Source of the DNA: DAOUJI01 sp965237875
GTDB taxonomy: Bacteria > Chloroflexota > Dehalococcoidia > Lucifugimonadales > JAGWBF01
Assembly: GCA_965237875.1 (NCBI GenBank)
Contig: CBDEGP010000002.1
Span: 1,798,001 to 1,862,000 of the forward strand
Length of the DNA stretch: 64,000 nt
Direction: 5' to 3'
Under the pieces are notes generated by a model. That model was not told where the DNA came from, did no database searches, and worked only from the letters and a program-made list of their open reading frames with translations. Position 1 is the first letter of the stretch; every line of letters begins with the position of its first letter. Shown here one piece after another: positions 41,931-50,362 of the stretch. Both the position numbers and the translations under genes were made by a program.

Positions 41931-42566
41931 CTACTTGACCTGATAGACCCACATTTGGTGATAGATGTCGGGCTCGCCTTTCGGTAGAGTTTGGAACTTC
42001 TCGCCCTCTTCCACGAGGCTCCATTTTCCGTCGGCCTCCAGCGAGGACTGCTTTTCCTTGAAACCGTTTCCCTCGTAGACGTCCGGCCTCAGGGAGAAGA
42101 CTATGTGCCCACCGGGGCGGGTGATGCGCACCAACTCGTCCAGTGAACTGGCCGGAGCATGTCCTACCGTGAGGACTCCGATGCTGATGACGGCGTCGAA
42201 GGAGTCGGACGGCAAGTCGAGAGGTTCCCCCATCACCATCCGGTGGAACTCTTTGTATACGTTCTTCTTGGCAGCCTCATCGAGCATTCCTTTCGACATG
42301 TCCATGGCCGCCAGGTCTTCGAAGCCCAGCTCATTCAGGAACTTTCCCACCAGACCCGTGCCTGCGCCCGCGTCGAGTATGCGGGCGCCCTTGGCGACGA
42401 ACCCGGCAAAGGTCTCCACGGCCTTCTGCGGGCCTAACCAACCGTAGTCGGCGTCCAGGTTCTGGTCGTAAGAAGCGGCCCACTGGTCATACCTCTCCGC
42501 CAACTCGGTGTTGTCCTTGGAGGAGTAGATCCACTGAATCAAGTTTTGCTCGGGTTCTTGGCTCAT
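41931..42566 (-). CDS. Class I SAM-dependent methyltransferase
   Basis: A 211-residue methyltransferase. Motif I is ARILDAGAGTGLVGKFL near 61-77, then LAAMDMSKGMLDEAAKKNVY and FDAVISIGVLTVGHAP. RYDQWAASYDQNLDADYGW at about 25-43 is typical of the METTL27/WBSCR27-like subgroup. Substrate unknown. A second methyltransferase lies upstream on the same strand. Confidence 0.85.
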   Translation of the reverse strand: MSQEPEQNLIQWIYSSKDNTELAERYDQWAASYDQNLDADYGWLGPQKAVETFAGFVAKGARILDAGAGTGLVGKFLNELGFEDLAAMDMSKGMLDEAAKKNVYKEFHRMVMGEPLDLPSDSFDAVISIGVLTVGHAPASSLDELVRITRPGGHIVFSLRPDVYEGNGFKEKQSSLEADGKWSLVEEGEKFQTLPKGEPDIYHQMWVYQVK

Positions 42567-42635
42567 GAGCCCTGCCTATTCGTTGTTGTTTACCTTTTGG
42601 TCTGCCGGTGGGCCGCGCCTATTCCCGCGTACGGG

Positions 42636-43457
42636 CTATTTCCTGCCCACGTAAAAGGCCCATCCCAGGTCATCCGCCTCTATGGCGGCCACCATCTGAG
42701 TGTAGGCCGCCGCCAGGGGTTCAAGGGCCTCCGGGTTCAGGTCCTTCTTCTGGGAGGCCATCATACGCAGATGTTGATAAGACCGCCGGAGGTGGCTTGA
42801 CAGGTCCCTGGCCGCCTCCACCTGAAACCCCGTTTTCTCCAAGGCTTCCTGATATCCCTGAAAGCTGTAGTCCGTGTCGAAGAGAAGGCGGTCGTACACG
42901 TATTTTCGAGCGTCGGCGCTGATGTCGGGTTTGGGTTTGATTAGGTCGTCGAACACCATAAGGCCGCCGGGCTTGAGGACCCGGTAAGCCTCTTCCAAGG
43001 TCGTTTTCTTGTCGGGCACGTGGTAGATGGCCGCCTGGCTCCAAACGTGGCTGAAAGAGCCGTCTTCAAAGGGCAGGTCGGTGGCGGAACACTTCTCGAA
43101 ACGAACCCGTTCCCTGATGGATTCGGGCCGGGCGCTCAGATCGGCGCGGGCATTGTTGATGCGCACGCCGCTCAGGTCGATGCCGGTTACGCGGCAACCC
43201 CACTCCTGGGACAACCAGATTGAGGAGTTGCCGTTGCCGCATCCAAGGTCCAGAACGTGGGACCCGTCGTCGATTCGGGCCTCAAGGGCCATCATGCGAT
43301 TGAGATTTACGCAGGCCTTGAGGAAGTCGTCTCCGGTGGTCTCGTCGAAAAGACCCCAGTGGAGACTGCCTTCCATGTCCCAGAAGGAGCGGTAGAGGGC
43401 GTCCTCTGCGTCGTAGAAACGCTCCGTGTCACGCTCTGAGAACCGGTTCGTGCTCAT
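42636..43457 (-). CDS. SAM-dependent methyltransferase, sarcosine/glycine methyltransferase-like
   Basis: About 273 residues from the preferred ATG at 43457 (MSTNRFSERDTERFYDAEDALYRSFW); an upstream ATG at 43496 would add 13 low-complexity residues. Motif I is VLDLGCGNGNSSIWLS, followed by VTGIDLSGVRINNARA, DLPFEDGSFSHVWSQAAIYHVPD and VLKPGGLMVFDDL. The start resembles small-molecule methyltransferases that act on amines or sterols. The product is unknown. Confidence 0.85.
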   Translation of the reverse strand: MSTNRFSERDTERFYDAEDALYRSFWDMEGSLHWGLFDETTGDDFLKACVNLNRMMALEARIDDGSHVLDLGCGNGNSSIWLSQEWGCRVTGIDLSGVRINNARADLSARPESIRERVRFEKCSATDLPFEDGSFSHVWSQAAIYHVPDKKTTLEEAYRVLKPGGLMVFDDLIKPKPDISADARKYVYDRLLFDTDYSFQGYQEALEKTGFQVEAARDLSSHLRRSYQHLRMMASQKKDLNPEALEPLAAAYTQMVAAIEADDLGWAFYVGRK

Positions 43458-43680
43458 GGGCGTCCGCCTCAATGTACTCGACGAACTTGTTGTCATCGTC
43501 GACCAAAATCATTCGGGGAGTGATAGGCTCGCCAGAAGCTTAGAAAGTAAGGAATATACCCCAAACAATAGGGGAGGCGTCAAATCGGCCCACGCCGGCA
43601 AGGAAGTTCCGGCGGCGGCGGCACAGAACCCCGCATTCTTGACGGCCCCAAAACCCCAGAATTAGAATTAGCCCAACGGC

Positions 43681-43706
43681 GCTGAGGCCCGTGAACGGGC
43701 CTCAGC
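43681..43706. terminator. Perfect 11-bp hairpin upstream of the Nudix gene
   Basis: GCTGAGGCCCG (43681-43691) and its complement (43696-43706) enclose a TGAA loop and are followed by TTTAAA. No gene ends just before it on the plus strand. It may be a terminator for read-through or a leader structure of the following gene, which starts 9 bases later. Confidence 0.45.
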
Positions 43707-43714
43707 TTTAAACT

Positions 43715-44218
43715 ATGATTAGACAAGGGTGGAGCCAATTGAGTGAGAAGGGCCTCAGTAAGAAGGTTCGACGGGCGGTTTCGGCAGGAGGAGTGGTTTA
43801 CAGGGTAGTCGCCGGGAAAGTTGAGACGGCGCTATGCGGTAGAAACGACCCCATCAAATGGAGCCTTCCCAAAGGGACGCCGGACCAGGGGGAGAGCCTG
43901 GAACAGACGGCGCTCAGAGAAGTCCGGGAAGAGACCGGCCTCGTAGCCGACATCGAGGCGCCGATAGGAAACATCAACTACTGGTTCGTCATACCCCAGG
44001 AAGGGACGCATTGCAACAAGACGGTCCATTTCTACTTGATGGCCCACAGGGGAGGTTCCACCTCCAACCATGACCCGGAGTTCGACCAAGTCGAGTGGTT
44101 CGACTCGGAGACGGCGTTGAAGAATCTGGTCTATGCCAACGAGGTCAAGGTTATGGAACAGGCGTTGTCTATGATCAGGGAGAGGCTCACGGGGCCAACC
44201 GGGGCCGCGCAGCGATAG
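43715..44218 (+). CDS. Nudix hydrolase
   Basis: A Nudix protein of up to 167 residues. The complete Nudix box GTPDQGESLEQTALREVREETGL (about 54-76) matches Gx5Ex7REUxEExGU. WSLPKG before it and the short length recall diadenosine polyphosphate or (d)NTP pyrophosphatases of the MutT/Ap4A type. A TTG at 43739 with GGTGGAG close upstream is a possible alternative start to the ATG at 43715. It precedes a GNAT gene by 18 bases and is probably in one operon with it. Confidence 0.9.
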   Translation: MIRQGWSQLSEKGLSKKVRRAVSAGGVVYRVVAGKVETALCGRNDPIKWSLPKGTPDQGESLEQTALREVREETGLVADIEAPIGNINYWFVIPQEGTHCNKTVHFYLMAHRGGSTSNHDPEFDQVEWFDSETALKNLVYANEVKVMEQALSMIRERLTGPTGAAQR

Positions 44219-44236
44219 GCCCGTCATGGTAAAAAT

Positions 44237-44821
44237 ATGGTAAAGCTTGAAGGCGGCAAAGTGGTCCTGCGCGAGAAGCGCATAGAGGACGCCGAGCTTG
44301 ACTATGTATGGCGCACCGATGAGGAGATAGCGCGGCTGGACGCCTCATCCCCTCTGAGGATGCGTTTTGAGGAGTTCCAACGCCTTCAGAGAGACCAGAT
44401 TCGCTATCCCACGCCCGCCTCCGGCAGGTTTGCCATCGAGACCGTCGAGGGCAAGTACATAGGCAACTGCATGTTCTATGACTATGACTCGATAAACCGC
44501 CAGGCTGAGGTGGGGATCGTAATCGGAGACCGAGACTACTGGAGCAGGGCCTATGGCTACGACGCAGTGGTCACCATGCTGGACTACCTCTTCAGCAGGC
44601 TGAAGGTGGACCGGTTGTATCTCCATACGCTGGACTGGAACAAGCGAGCGCAGAAAGCCTTCCAAAAATGCGGATTCGTCCCCGTGAAGTCAGTCAGGCG
44701 CGTGGGGTTGGACTTCATCCACATGGAAGTGACAAAGCTCCGGTGGACAGAAATCTGTGAAGAGAAGCTGACAAACCGCGACGCCGGCGCCGCGGATGAG
44801 ACAAGAAAAGCGGCTGATTAG
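44237..44821 (+). CDS. GNAT N-acetyltransferase, RimJ/RimL type
   Basis: A 194-residue acetyltransferase. VVLREKRIEDAELDYVWRTDEEIARLD is the usual start of RimJ/RimL-like enzymes. AEVGIVIGDRDYWSRAYGYDAVVTMLDYLF has the acetyl-CoA loop, in a slightly altered form, and LYLHTLDWNKRAQKAFQKCGFVPV the conserved end. It probably acetylates a protein N-terminus or small amine. The start may also be the GTG-like codons just upstream; ATG at 44237 is taken. Confidence 0.85.
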   Translation: MVKLEGGKVVLREKRIEDAELDYVWRTDEEIARLDASSPLRMRFEEFQRLQRDQIRYPTPASGRFAIETVEGKYIGNCMFYDYDSINRQAEVGIVIGDRDYWSRAYGYDAVVTMLDYLFSRLKVDRLYLHTLDWNKRAQKAFQKCGFVPVKSVRRVGLDFIHMEVTKLRWTEICEEKLTNRDAGAADETRKAAD

Positions 44822-45162
44822 TCGGCGCAGAGATTGTCCCCTCGCCCTTGATGAGACCTTCGCATAACCCCCCTCTCCCTTTGGGAGAGGGCTGGGGTGA
44901 GGGCGTTCCCCAGCTTCGGAGAAGGCCCTGGATTCCGGCCTTCGCCGGAAAGACGAAGGTCACGCAAAGGTCTCCTGACCGGAGAGGGGTAGAGCCTGCC
45001 CTGAGCCTGCCGAAGGGGTGAAGGTGATCTGCGCCGTTCTCTCCAACCTCGTCTATGGGGAAATCCTGCTTCCCCCTCATCCCAACCTTCTCCCGCCAGG
45101 GGAGAAGGGGCAGGCGCCGTCTATTCTCATGACGATGACGCCGGGGGGGTGCGCGGCCCGCG
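44822..45162. repeat. Gene-free stretch with dispersed palindromic repeats
   Basis: Contains the palindrome CCCTCTCCC-TTT-GGGAGAGGG (44871-44891), a CCGGCCTTCGCCGG hairpin (44935-44951), the motif CCTGAGCCTGCCGAAGGG (45000-45017), and CCTTCTCCC/GGGAGAAGG (45087-45108). Related blocks occur near 3526, 49940, 52253 and 55611-55690. They look like interspersed intergenic repeats of this genome rather than terminators. Confidence 0.6.
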
Positions 45163-46095
45163 CTAGGCGCTGGGCTGCGGGGGAGGCTGGGCCGGGGCCG
45201 GGTTTATCAGCTCTACGCCCAGGGTCTGGGGAAAGAGCCTTATTATCTCCTCCACGTCCCAACGCCCCTCTTTGTGGATGGTCTTGACAGGTTCCGGCTC
45301 GTTCATCAAAGCAACCATTCCACCGGCCACGTGGAATACGTGGCCGTTTACGTGGCCCGCCTCGTCGGACGCCAGCCAGGTGACGAAAGGCGCTATGTCC
45401 TCGGCGTCCCTTCGCATTTCCGAGCGGACCCCTGCGCCGGCGATTCCTCGCTGGGCCCTGATCGCCCGGGACTCTTCAGAGACGGTGCCCGTCATTCTGG
45501 TGTCGGCGGCCGGAGAGATGGCATTGGCCGTCACGCCGTAGCGTCCCAGGTCCCGTGCGACGACCCGGGTGAACCCGGCGATGCCGTCCTTGGCGGCCCC
45601 GTAGTTGGCCTGCCCGGAGTTGCCGATCAGTCCGGAGGTGGAACTGAAGGTGATGATCCTTCCCGAACGCTGCTGGCGGAACAGGATCGAGGCATGCTTC
45701 ACCACGGTGAAGGTGCCCTTCATGTGGACTGCAATCACGTCGTCCCATTCCTGCTCGGTCATGTTGAAGACCATCCGGTCGCGCAGGATGCCCGCGGGAG
45801 TGACCACAATGTCCAGCTTGCCAAAGTTGTCTATGGCCGACTGGACTATCCTCTCTCCGCCTTCCATCAGCGCCACGTTCTCGTAGCAGGCGACCGCAGT
45901 CCCTCCGGTGTCATTGATCTCTTCCACCACCTGCGCGGCGGGCGACTGGTCCTGACCTGAGCCGTCAACGTTGACGCCCAAGTCGGCCACCACCACATTT
46001 GCGCCTTCCTCGGCCATCAGCTTGGCGACGCCTCGCCCGATGCCCCTGCCTGCGCCTGTAATGACGGCCGTCTTGTCTTTAAGCAAGTCTCCCAT
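45163..46095 (-). CDS. Short-chain dehydrogenase (MFE-2/17-beta-HSD4-like) I
   Basis: A 310-residue SDR with AVITGAGRGIGRGVAKLMAEEGA (NADH-binding) and catalytic ITFSSTSG...YGAAK. The loop VVADLGVNVDGSG resembles the 3-hydroxyacyl-CoA dehydrogenase part of peroxisomal multifunctional enzyme 2. About 60 residues extend beyond a classical SDR, with a Pro-rich end (PAPAQPPPQPSA). It is a close paralogue of the next gene and lies in an operon with two MaoC-type hydratase halves, suggesting lipid or steroid side-chain oxidation. Confidence 0.88.
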   Translation of the reverse strand: MGDLLKDKTAVITGAGRGIGRGVAKLMAEEGANVVVADLGVNVDGSGQDQSPAAQVVEEINDTGGTAVACYENVALMEGGERIVQSAIDNFGKLDIVVTPAGILRDRMVFNMTEQEWDDVIAVHMKGTFTVVKHASILFRQQRSGRIITFSSTSGLIGNSGQANYGAAKDGIAGFTRVVARDLGRYGVTANAISPAADTRMTGTVSEESRAIRAQRGIAGAGVRSEMRRDAEDIAPFVTWLASDEAGHVNGHVFHVAGGMVALMNEPEPVKTIHKEGRWDVEEIIRLFPQTLGVELINPAPAQPPPQPSA

Positions 46096-46119
46096 TTGCG
46101 TTTCCTCCTGATTCCGGGG

Positions 46120-47046
46120 TTACTGCTGGGGCATGGCTGGAGCGGGATTGGGGATGTCCTTGGTGAGCCAGTCACGGGCCAGAGGGGCCAACTCATCCAG
46201 AGTCCACCTGCCGTCCTTGTAGATGCTGTTTATGGGTCTGGGAGCCGACATCAGCGACACGTTTCCTCCGGCCACTACGAAGACCTGGCCGTTGACGTTG
46301 GCTGCGTGGTCGCTGGCGAGGAACACTATAAAGGGCGCCACGTCGTCGGCCTCCCTGCGTGTTGCGGCCGGGCCCGTTTGCCCGGCTTGGGCTATGCCGC
46401 GCTGGGCCCTGATGGCCCGGGACTCGTCGGAGACGGTGCCCGTCATCCTGGTGTCGGCGCTGGGGGATATGCAGTTGGCCGTAACTCCGTACCGGCCCAA
46501 GTCTCTGGCCACGACCTTGGTGAAGCCGGCGATGCCCGACTTGGCGGCCCCGTAGTTGGCCTGCCCGGACGTGCCCACCAGACCGGAGCGGGACGAGAAG
46601 GTGATTATCCTGCCCGAGCGTTGCTGGCGGAATATGATGGACGCGGGTTTGACCACGGTGAAGGTGCCTTTCAGATGCACCCTCACCACGTCGTCCCACT
46701 CCTCTTCAGTCATGTTGAAAATCATCCGGTCCCTAAGTATTCCTGCGGGAGTGACGACGATGTCCAGCCTGCCGTAGGCGTCCAGGGCCGTCTGGACGAT
46801 TTTCTCTCCGCCTTCCATGGTTGTCACCGACTCGTAGCAGGCCGTGGCCGCGCCCCCCGCATCGGTGATCTCCTTCACGACCTGGTCCGCCGGTCCGTTG
46901 TCCGTTCCGGTGCCGTCAACGTTGGCTCCGGGGTCAACGACTACTACCTTGGCTCCCTCCTGGGCCATGAGCATGGCGACGCCTCGGCCGATGCCCCGCC
47001 CGGAACCTGTGATTATTGCCACCTTATCCTGTAGAACATCCACCAT
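46120..47046 (-). CDS. Short-chain dehydrogenase (MFE-2/17-beta-HSD4-like) II
   Basis: A 308-residue paralogue of the SDR downstream, with the same motifs (IITGSGRGIGRGVAMLMAQEGA, ITFSSRSG...YGAAK) and the same C-terminal extension. The two share long identical blocks such as DIVVTPAGILRDRM and ESRAIRAQRGIA, so they arose by tandem duplication. Divergence is greatest in the C-terminal third, which may set substrate range. It follows the MaoC genes by about 60 bases. Confidence 0.88.
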   Translation of the reverse strand: MVDVLQDKVAIITGSGRGIGRGVAMLMAQEGAKVVVVDPGANVDGTGTDNGPADQVVKEITDAGGAATACYESVTTMEGGEKIVQTALDAYGRLDIVVTPAGILRDRMIFNMTEEEWDDVVRVHLKGTFTVVKPASIIFRQQRSGRIITFSSRSGLVGTSGQANYGAAKSGIAGFTKVVARDLGRYGVTANCISPSADTRMTGTVSDESRAIRAQRGIAQAGQTGPAATRREADDVAPFIVFLASDHAANVNGQVFVVAGGNVSLMSAPRPINSIYKDGRWTLDELAPLARDWLTKDIPNPAPAMPQQ

Positions 47047-47105
47047 GACGCCTCCGTGTCGGGCGTCCGCCTCAGCGGGACGCCGGGGTTTCCGGGCCGT
47101 ATGTC

Positions 47106-47552
47106 CTAGCCGCCCCTTGAGGGGAGAGACACCGTGGACGTGCCCGGCGTCGTCCTCTCCCCTTTGCCGTTTTCCAGCCAGATTTCGCAGTCCACCAGGA
47201 GTTGGCCCTGGTCCATGTATTTCCGGGTGACGGTCCCCTTGCAGGTGAGCTTGTCTCCAGGCACGTCCATCCCACGATACTGGACTTTCAGCTTCTTGAG
47301 GGCCCCTTCAAAACCGATCCAGTTGGTCATGAGTTGTGCAAGCCATGCGCCTTTCAGCGCTCCGTGGACGATGATGCCGGGAAGGTTGTTGCCTATGGCA
47401 AAGTCCTTGTCGTAGTGTATCTGGTAGAAGTCGAGGGAGGCCCCGGCGTACTTGGCAAGCTGAAGGCTGTCGGGCTCCTTCACCAGGGCGGGAACTTCCG
47501 AACCCTCGTCCACGTCCTCCCAGTATACCTGGTCAACCATCGTCACCGCCAA
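47106..47552 (-). CDS. MaoC-type enoyl-CoA hydratase, C-terminal-half subunit
   Basis: A 148-residue hot-dog protein. The stretch YAGASLDFYQIHYDKDFA carries the Asp and His expected of the R-specific hydratase motif, and IIVHGALKGAWLAQL is the helix typical of MaoC domains. In many actinobacterial and chloroflexi operons this half pairs with an N-terminal half to form one heterodimeric hydratase. The partner gene lies immediately upstream (1-base gap). Confidence 0.85.
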   Translation of the reverse strand: MAVTMVDQVYWEDVDEGSEVPALVKEPDSLQLAKYAGASLDFYQIHYDKDFAIGNNLPGIIVHGALKGAWLAQLMTNWIGFEGALKKLKVQYRGMDVPGDKLTCKGTVTRKYMDQGQLLVDCEIWLENGKGERTTPGTSTVSLPSRGG

Positions 47553-47553
47553 A

Positions 47554-48012
47554 CTAGTATCTTATCGAGGTCCCTCGTTGAGTCGCCACCACTTCGTCAA
47601 GCTGGTTCTTGTACGTGGTGAGGTAGATGGTGAACAGCATGGTCCCCAGGCGTCCCGGGCGTTCGAAGATGTCTTCAATCTCGATCTGCCCGGTGATGAA
47701 GTCCCCGACGCGCACAGGCTCGAAGAACTCCCACTCGCTGCCGCCGTCCAGGCTCCTGACGTAGGGGATGGGGAAGGGAAGGGCAGGCCTCTCCACACGC
47801 AGGGTTCGCAGAAAAGTGGGCGGCGCTGTGAGGCCGCCGTACCTGGACTTCCGGGCCTCCTTCTCGTCGGTGAAGAGGGGGTTGTCGTCGCCGATGGCTT
47901 CGGCGAACCGCCGGACATGGCCCTTCTCTACGTCCATGCTCAGGGGCTCTCCTTTGATGCCTATGGCGCTAGTGCGAAGCTCGTCGGTGAGTATGGCGTC
48001 TTCGGGGGCCAA
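47554..48012 (-). CDS. MaoC-type hydratase, N-terminal-half (FAS1-like dehydratase) subunit
   Basis: A 152-residue hot-dog protein of the MaoC_dehydrat_N kind. VEKGHVRRFAEAIGDDNPLFTDEKEARKSRYGGLTAPPTFL is the hallmark, and the catalytic D/H pair seen in the other half is not complete here, as usual. The start is a TTG at 48012 (frame MAPEDAILTDELRT). First gene of the operon MaoC-N, MaoC-C, SDR II, SDR I. Confidence 0.82.
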   Translation of the reverse strand: MAPEDAILTDELRTSAIGIKGEPLSMDVEKGHVRRFAEAIGDDNPLFTDEKEARKSRYGGLTAPPTFLRTLRVERPALPFPIPYVRSLDGGSEWEFFEPVRVGDFITGQIEIEDIFERPGRLGTMLFTIYLTTYKNQLDEVVATQRGTSIRY

Positions 48013-48214
48013 CGTCTTTCTCGCAGGTGGACTGGGAAACGCAGCGGGGACTCATCGCCCAGTGATCGGGCCCCTTGGGTCCGGGCCGCCAAGATTGTAC
48101 AAGCGCCCCCTGGTGATGTCAACAAGCCAGCGCGCCTTGCGCATGGCGGGGCGTCCTAGTAGTCTATAACGACGCTTTCCGGGTTCGTCCAGCGCTGTTT
48201 GGTTGGGGGTTGAC

Positions 48215-48526
48215 ATGCAGGATGGAATCACCACGGGCAAGAATGCCGTGGGCATAATTGCGGCGGGCAGCTATAACGGAATCGGCGCCATCGCATTGGG
48301 CATGCTGAACGCATTGGGCATTGTCTCAATCAGCGCCTTGAACGCAGTCGGGCTTGTTTCCTTCGGCGTCACGAACTCTATCGGTCTCGTTGCGGTAGGG
48401 GGAGTAAACGCCATAGGCTTTGTCGCTGTGGGGGGCGTGAACGCCATAGGAGTGGTCGCCGTCAGCGGCCTGAACGCTACGGGCATTATCGCCGTCAGCG
48501 GGAGAAACAGCAGAAGCCTTCTCTAG
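48215..48526 (+). CDS. Solenoid-like protein of eight 11-residue repeats
   Basis: About 103 residues from the ATG at 48215; a TTG at 48203 would add four. After a dozen residues the protein is eight uninterrupted 11-residue units of the form N-[AS]-[IV]-G-[LIV]-[VI]-[AS]-[VF]-[GS]-[GA]-[LV] (for example NAIGFVAVGGV), ending NSRSLL. The Asn and Gly recur at fixed positions, as in a beta-helix or stacked-turn fold. It lacks charged residues within the repeats, so it may be membrane-associated or self-assembling. No function is known to me. An MFS gene starts 51 bases later on the same strand. Confidence 0.7.
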   Translation: MQDGITTGKNAVGIIAAGSYNGIGAIALGMLNALGIVSISALNAVGLVSFGVTNSIGLVAVGGVNAIGFVAVGGVNAIGVVAVSGLNATGIIAVSGRNSRSLL

Positions 48527-48577
48527 CCGTCCTGACCCGCGAGCGGCGGATGGCTTCGACGCGCCCGTCGGGGCAGC

Positions 48578-49897
48578 GTGGAGGACGGCACTAATTGCGT
48601 CAACCTGAAGTATAATGGGTCTTCCGAGGCCCGCTTTTTGAATACACACCCCCGCATCAAACTGCCCCGCATACAAATATTCGACTCCTGGATAGCCTAC
48701 AGGGACTATCGCTTCCTGTGGGTAGCCAACTTCTGCGGCAACACGGCCCAGTGGCTGCAGCTGCTTTCGGCCGGCTGGCTGGTCCGTGAACTGAGCGAAG
48801 ACTCATCCCTGTTCATATTCAAGGTCATCGTTGTCGGCGGCCTCGCCAACGTGCCTGTACTGTTGATCGGCCCCCTGACGGGAGTCCTGGCCGACCGGGT
48901 GGACAGGCGCAAGCTGATCATAGCCAACCAGTCGGTCATGGTGTTGGCCGCCGGCGCTTTTTCCGTCTTGGTGGCGGTTGACGCAGTCACCCAATTCTGG
49001 CACGTCTACGTCTACGTTTTCTTGTGCGGGATATGCAGGACCATATCCATGCCCATGCAGCAGGTCCTCATCGCGAACACCGTCCCGCGAGAATCGGTGG
49101 GCAACGCCTTTGCCGCCAACGTCCTCACCATTCCGGGCACCCGGATGATTGGCCCCTTGTTCGGAGGGGTGATGATAGTCAAGCTGGGGTTCGCCTGGAA
49201 CTTCGCGCTGGAGGCCGCGCTTTACGGATGCGCCGTCCTGGCTCTGATCCCCATGAGAACGCCCTTTGGGAACCTCGCCTCCGCGGCGTCCAAGTCCTTC
49301 TTTGCCAGCCTTAAAGAGGGCGTCTCCTACATCTACTCCAAGGAGCGGGTGATCTTCAACCTGACCATCCTTTCGCTCCTGCCCAACGTGCTCCTCCAGC
49401 CCTTGTTGTTCCTTCTGCCGATATTCACAGTCCAGGTGTTCGCCAAGGAAGCGGACGTGGGGGGTTATCTGCTGGCCACCACGGGACTTGGCGGGTTCAT
49501 CTCCGCCGTAATCATCGCCTCGGTGGGCTGGTTCTACCGCAAGGGATGGGTCTGTCTGGTGGCCACCTTCACCAGCGCCGCCTGCGCAATCCTCTTCGCC
49601 CAGTCGGAGATTCTGGCGGCCTCGTTTATCATCATCGGGTTCTTCTCCTTCTCCCAGGCCTATTTCAGGACCACCAACGGAACTCTTATCCAGATTCTCG
49701 CCCCCGACAACCTGAGGGGTCGAATTACCAGCCTGCAGAACTATGGCCAAGGATTCGTGCTCTTCTCCAGCCTGCTCATCGGCATATTCGCCGACATCAC
49801 CTCGGCTAAATTCGCGTTTACCGTGGTGGGCCTGGTTGGCCTGGGCCTCTCGCTGCTGGCAATCATGACCATGCGCCGTTTGCGACGTCAGGAGTAG
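48578..49897 (+). CDS. MFS transporter (MFS_3/EntS-like exporter)
   Basis: A 439-residue transporter with twelve predicted helices. FDSWIAYRDYRFLWVANFCGNTAQWLQLLSAGWLV at the start and GVLADRVDRRKLIIANQ (MFS motif A) are typical of the MFS_3 group, which exports siderophores or drugs. NLRGRITSLQNYGQGF near the C-terminus repeats the motif A-like loop. The start is uncertain; the GTG at 48578 gives about 35 residues ahead of the first helix. Confidence 0.88.
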   Translation: MEDGTNCVNLKYNGSSEARFLNTHPRIKLPRIQIFDSWIAYRDYRFLWVANFCGNTAQWLQLLSAGWLVRELSEDSSLFIFKVIVVGGLANVPVLLIGPLTGVLADRVDRRKLIIANQSVMVLAAGAFSVLVAVDAVTQFWHVYVYVFLCGICRTISMPMQQVLIANTVPRESVGNAFAANVLTIPGTRMIGPLFGGVMIVKLGFAWNFALEAALYGCAVLALIPMRTPFGNLASAASKSFFASLKEGVSYIYSKERVIFNLTILSLLPNVLLQPLLFLLPIFTVQVFAKEADVGGYLLATTGLGGFISAVIIASVGWFYRKGWVCLVATFTSAACAILFAQSEILAASFIIIGFFSFSQAYFRTTNGTLIQILAPDNLRGRITSLQNYGQGFVLFSSLLIGIFADITSAKFAFTVVGLVGLGLSLLAIMTMRRLRRQE

Positions 49898-50096
49898 GTT
49901 AGGGTCTTCTAGGTTTCTTGGCAGACCCATTTCTTTCCGTTCGCCCTGAGCGTGTCGAAGGGTGGTTCGACAGGCTCACCACGAACGTATCAACCAAAAC
50001 TTCTGACCATTTGGAAACCCTGAGGAGTAGGCGGCGCTTGTGGCGGGGCCGGTGTAGGCCGTAGTAGAATGGGACTAAAACGCGAAGGTTCTTGAC

Positions 50097-50330
50097 ATGC
50101 CCGGAGACATGATAACGGTGTTGCAACTTTGCTCCCACTGCGGCGTTGAGGCCGGCAGATTCGAGGTAAAGTGGGAGAACATGATGCTCTCGTCAAAGGA
50201 CGAGGTGTGGTGCGCCAATTGCGGCGCCAACCGCCCTGAGATAAGGGACGTTGCAGGCCGCCGGGAGTCCATCGATCGAGAGGTGGCCGGCCTGCCCATG
50301 CCGGCCATGCCATATCAGCCCCCCGAATAA
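50097..50330 (+). CDS. Small zinc-ribbon protein
   Basis: A 77-residue protein with two CxxC knuckles (LCSHCG at about 11-16 and WCANCG at about 38-43), fitting one zinc ribbon, and a Pro/Met-rich tail. No function is evident. The convergent isochorismatase-type gene ends 33 bases downstream. Confidence 0.6.
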   Translation: MPGDMITVLQLCSHCGVEAGRFEVKWENMMLSSKDEVWCANCGANRPEIRDVAGRRESIDREVAGLPMPAMPYQPPE

Positions 50331-50362
50331 CCGCCTGCGGGTTAGGCCGCCGGAGGGCGGGG

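Noticed and set aside
48803..49930. Minus-strand open frame of 375 codons
   Set aside because: Mirror of the MFS gene; the hydrophilic, Gly/Glu/Asp-rich product is what antisense reading of membrane helices gives.
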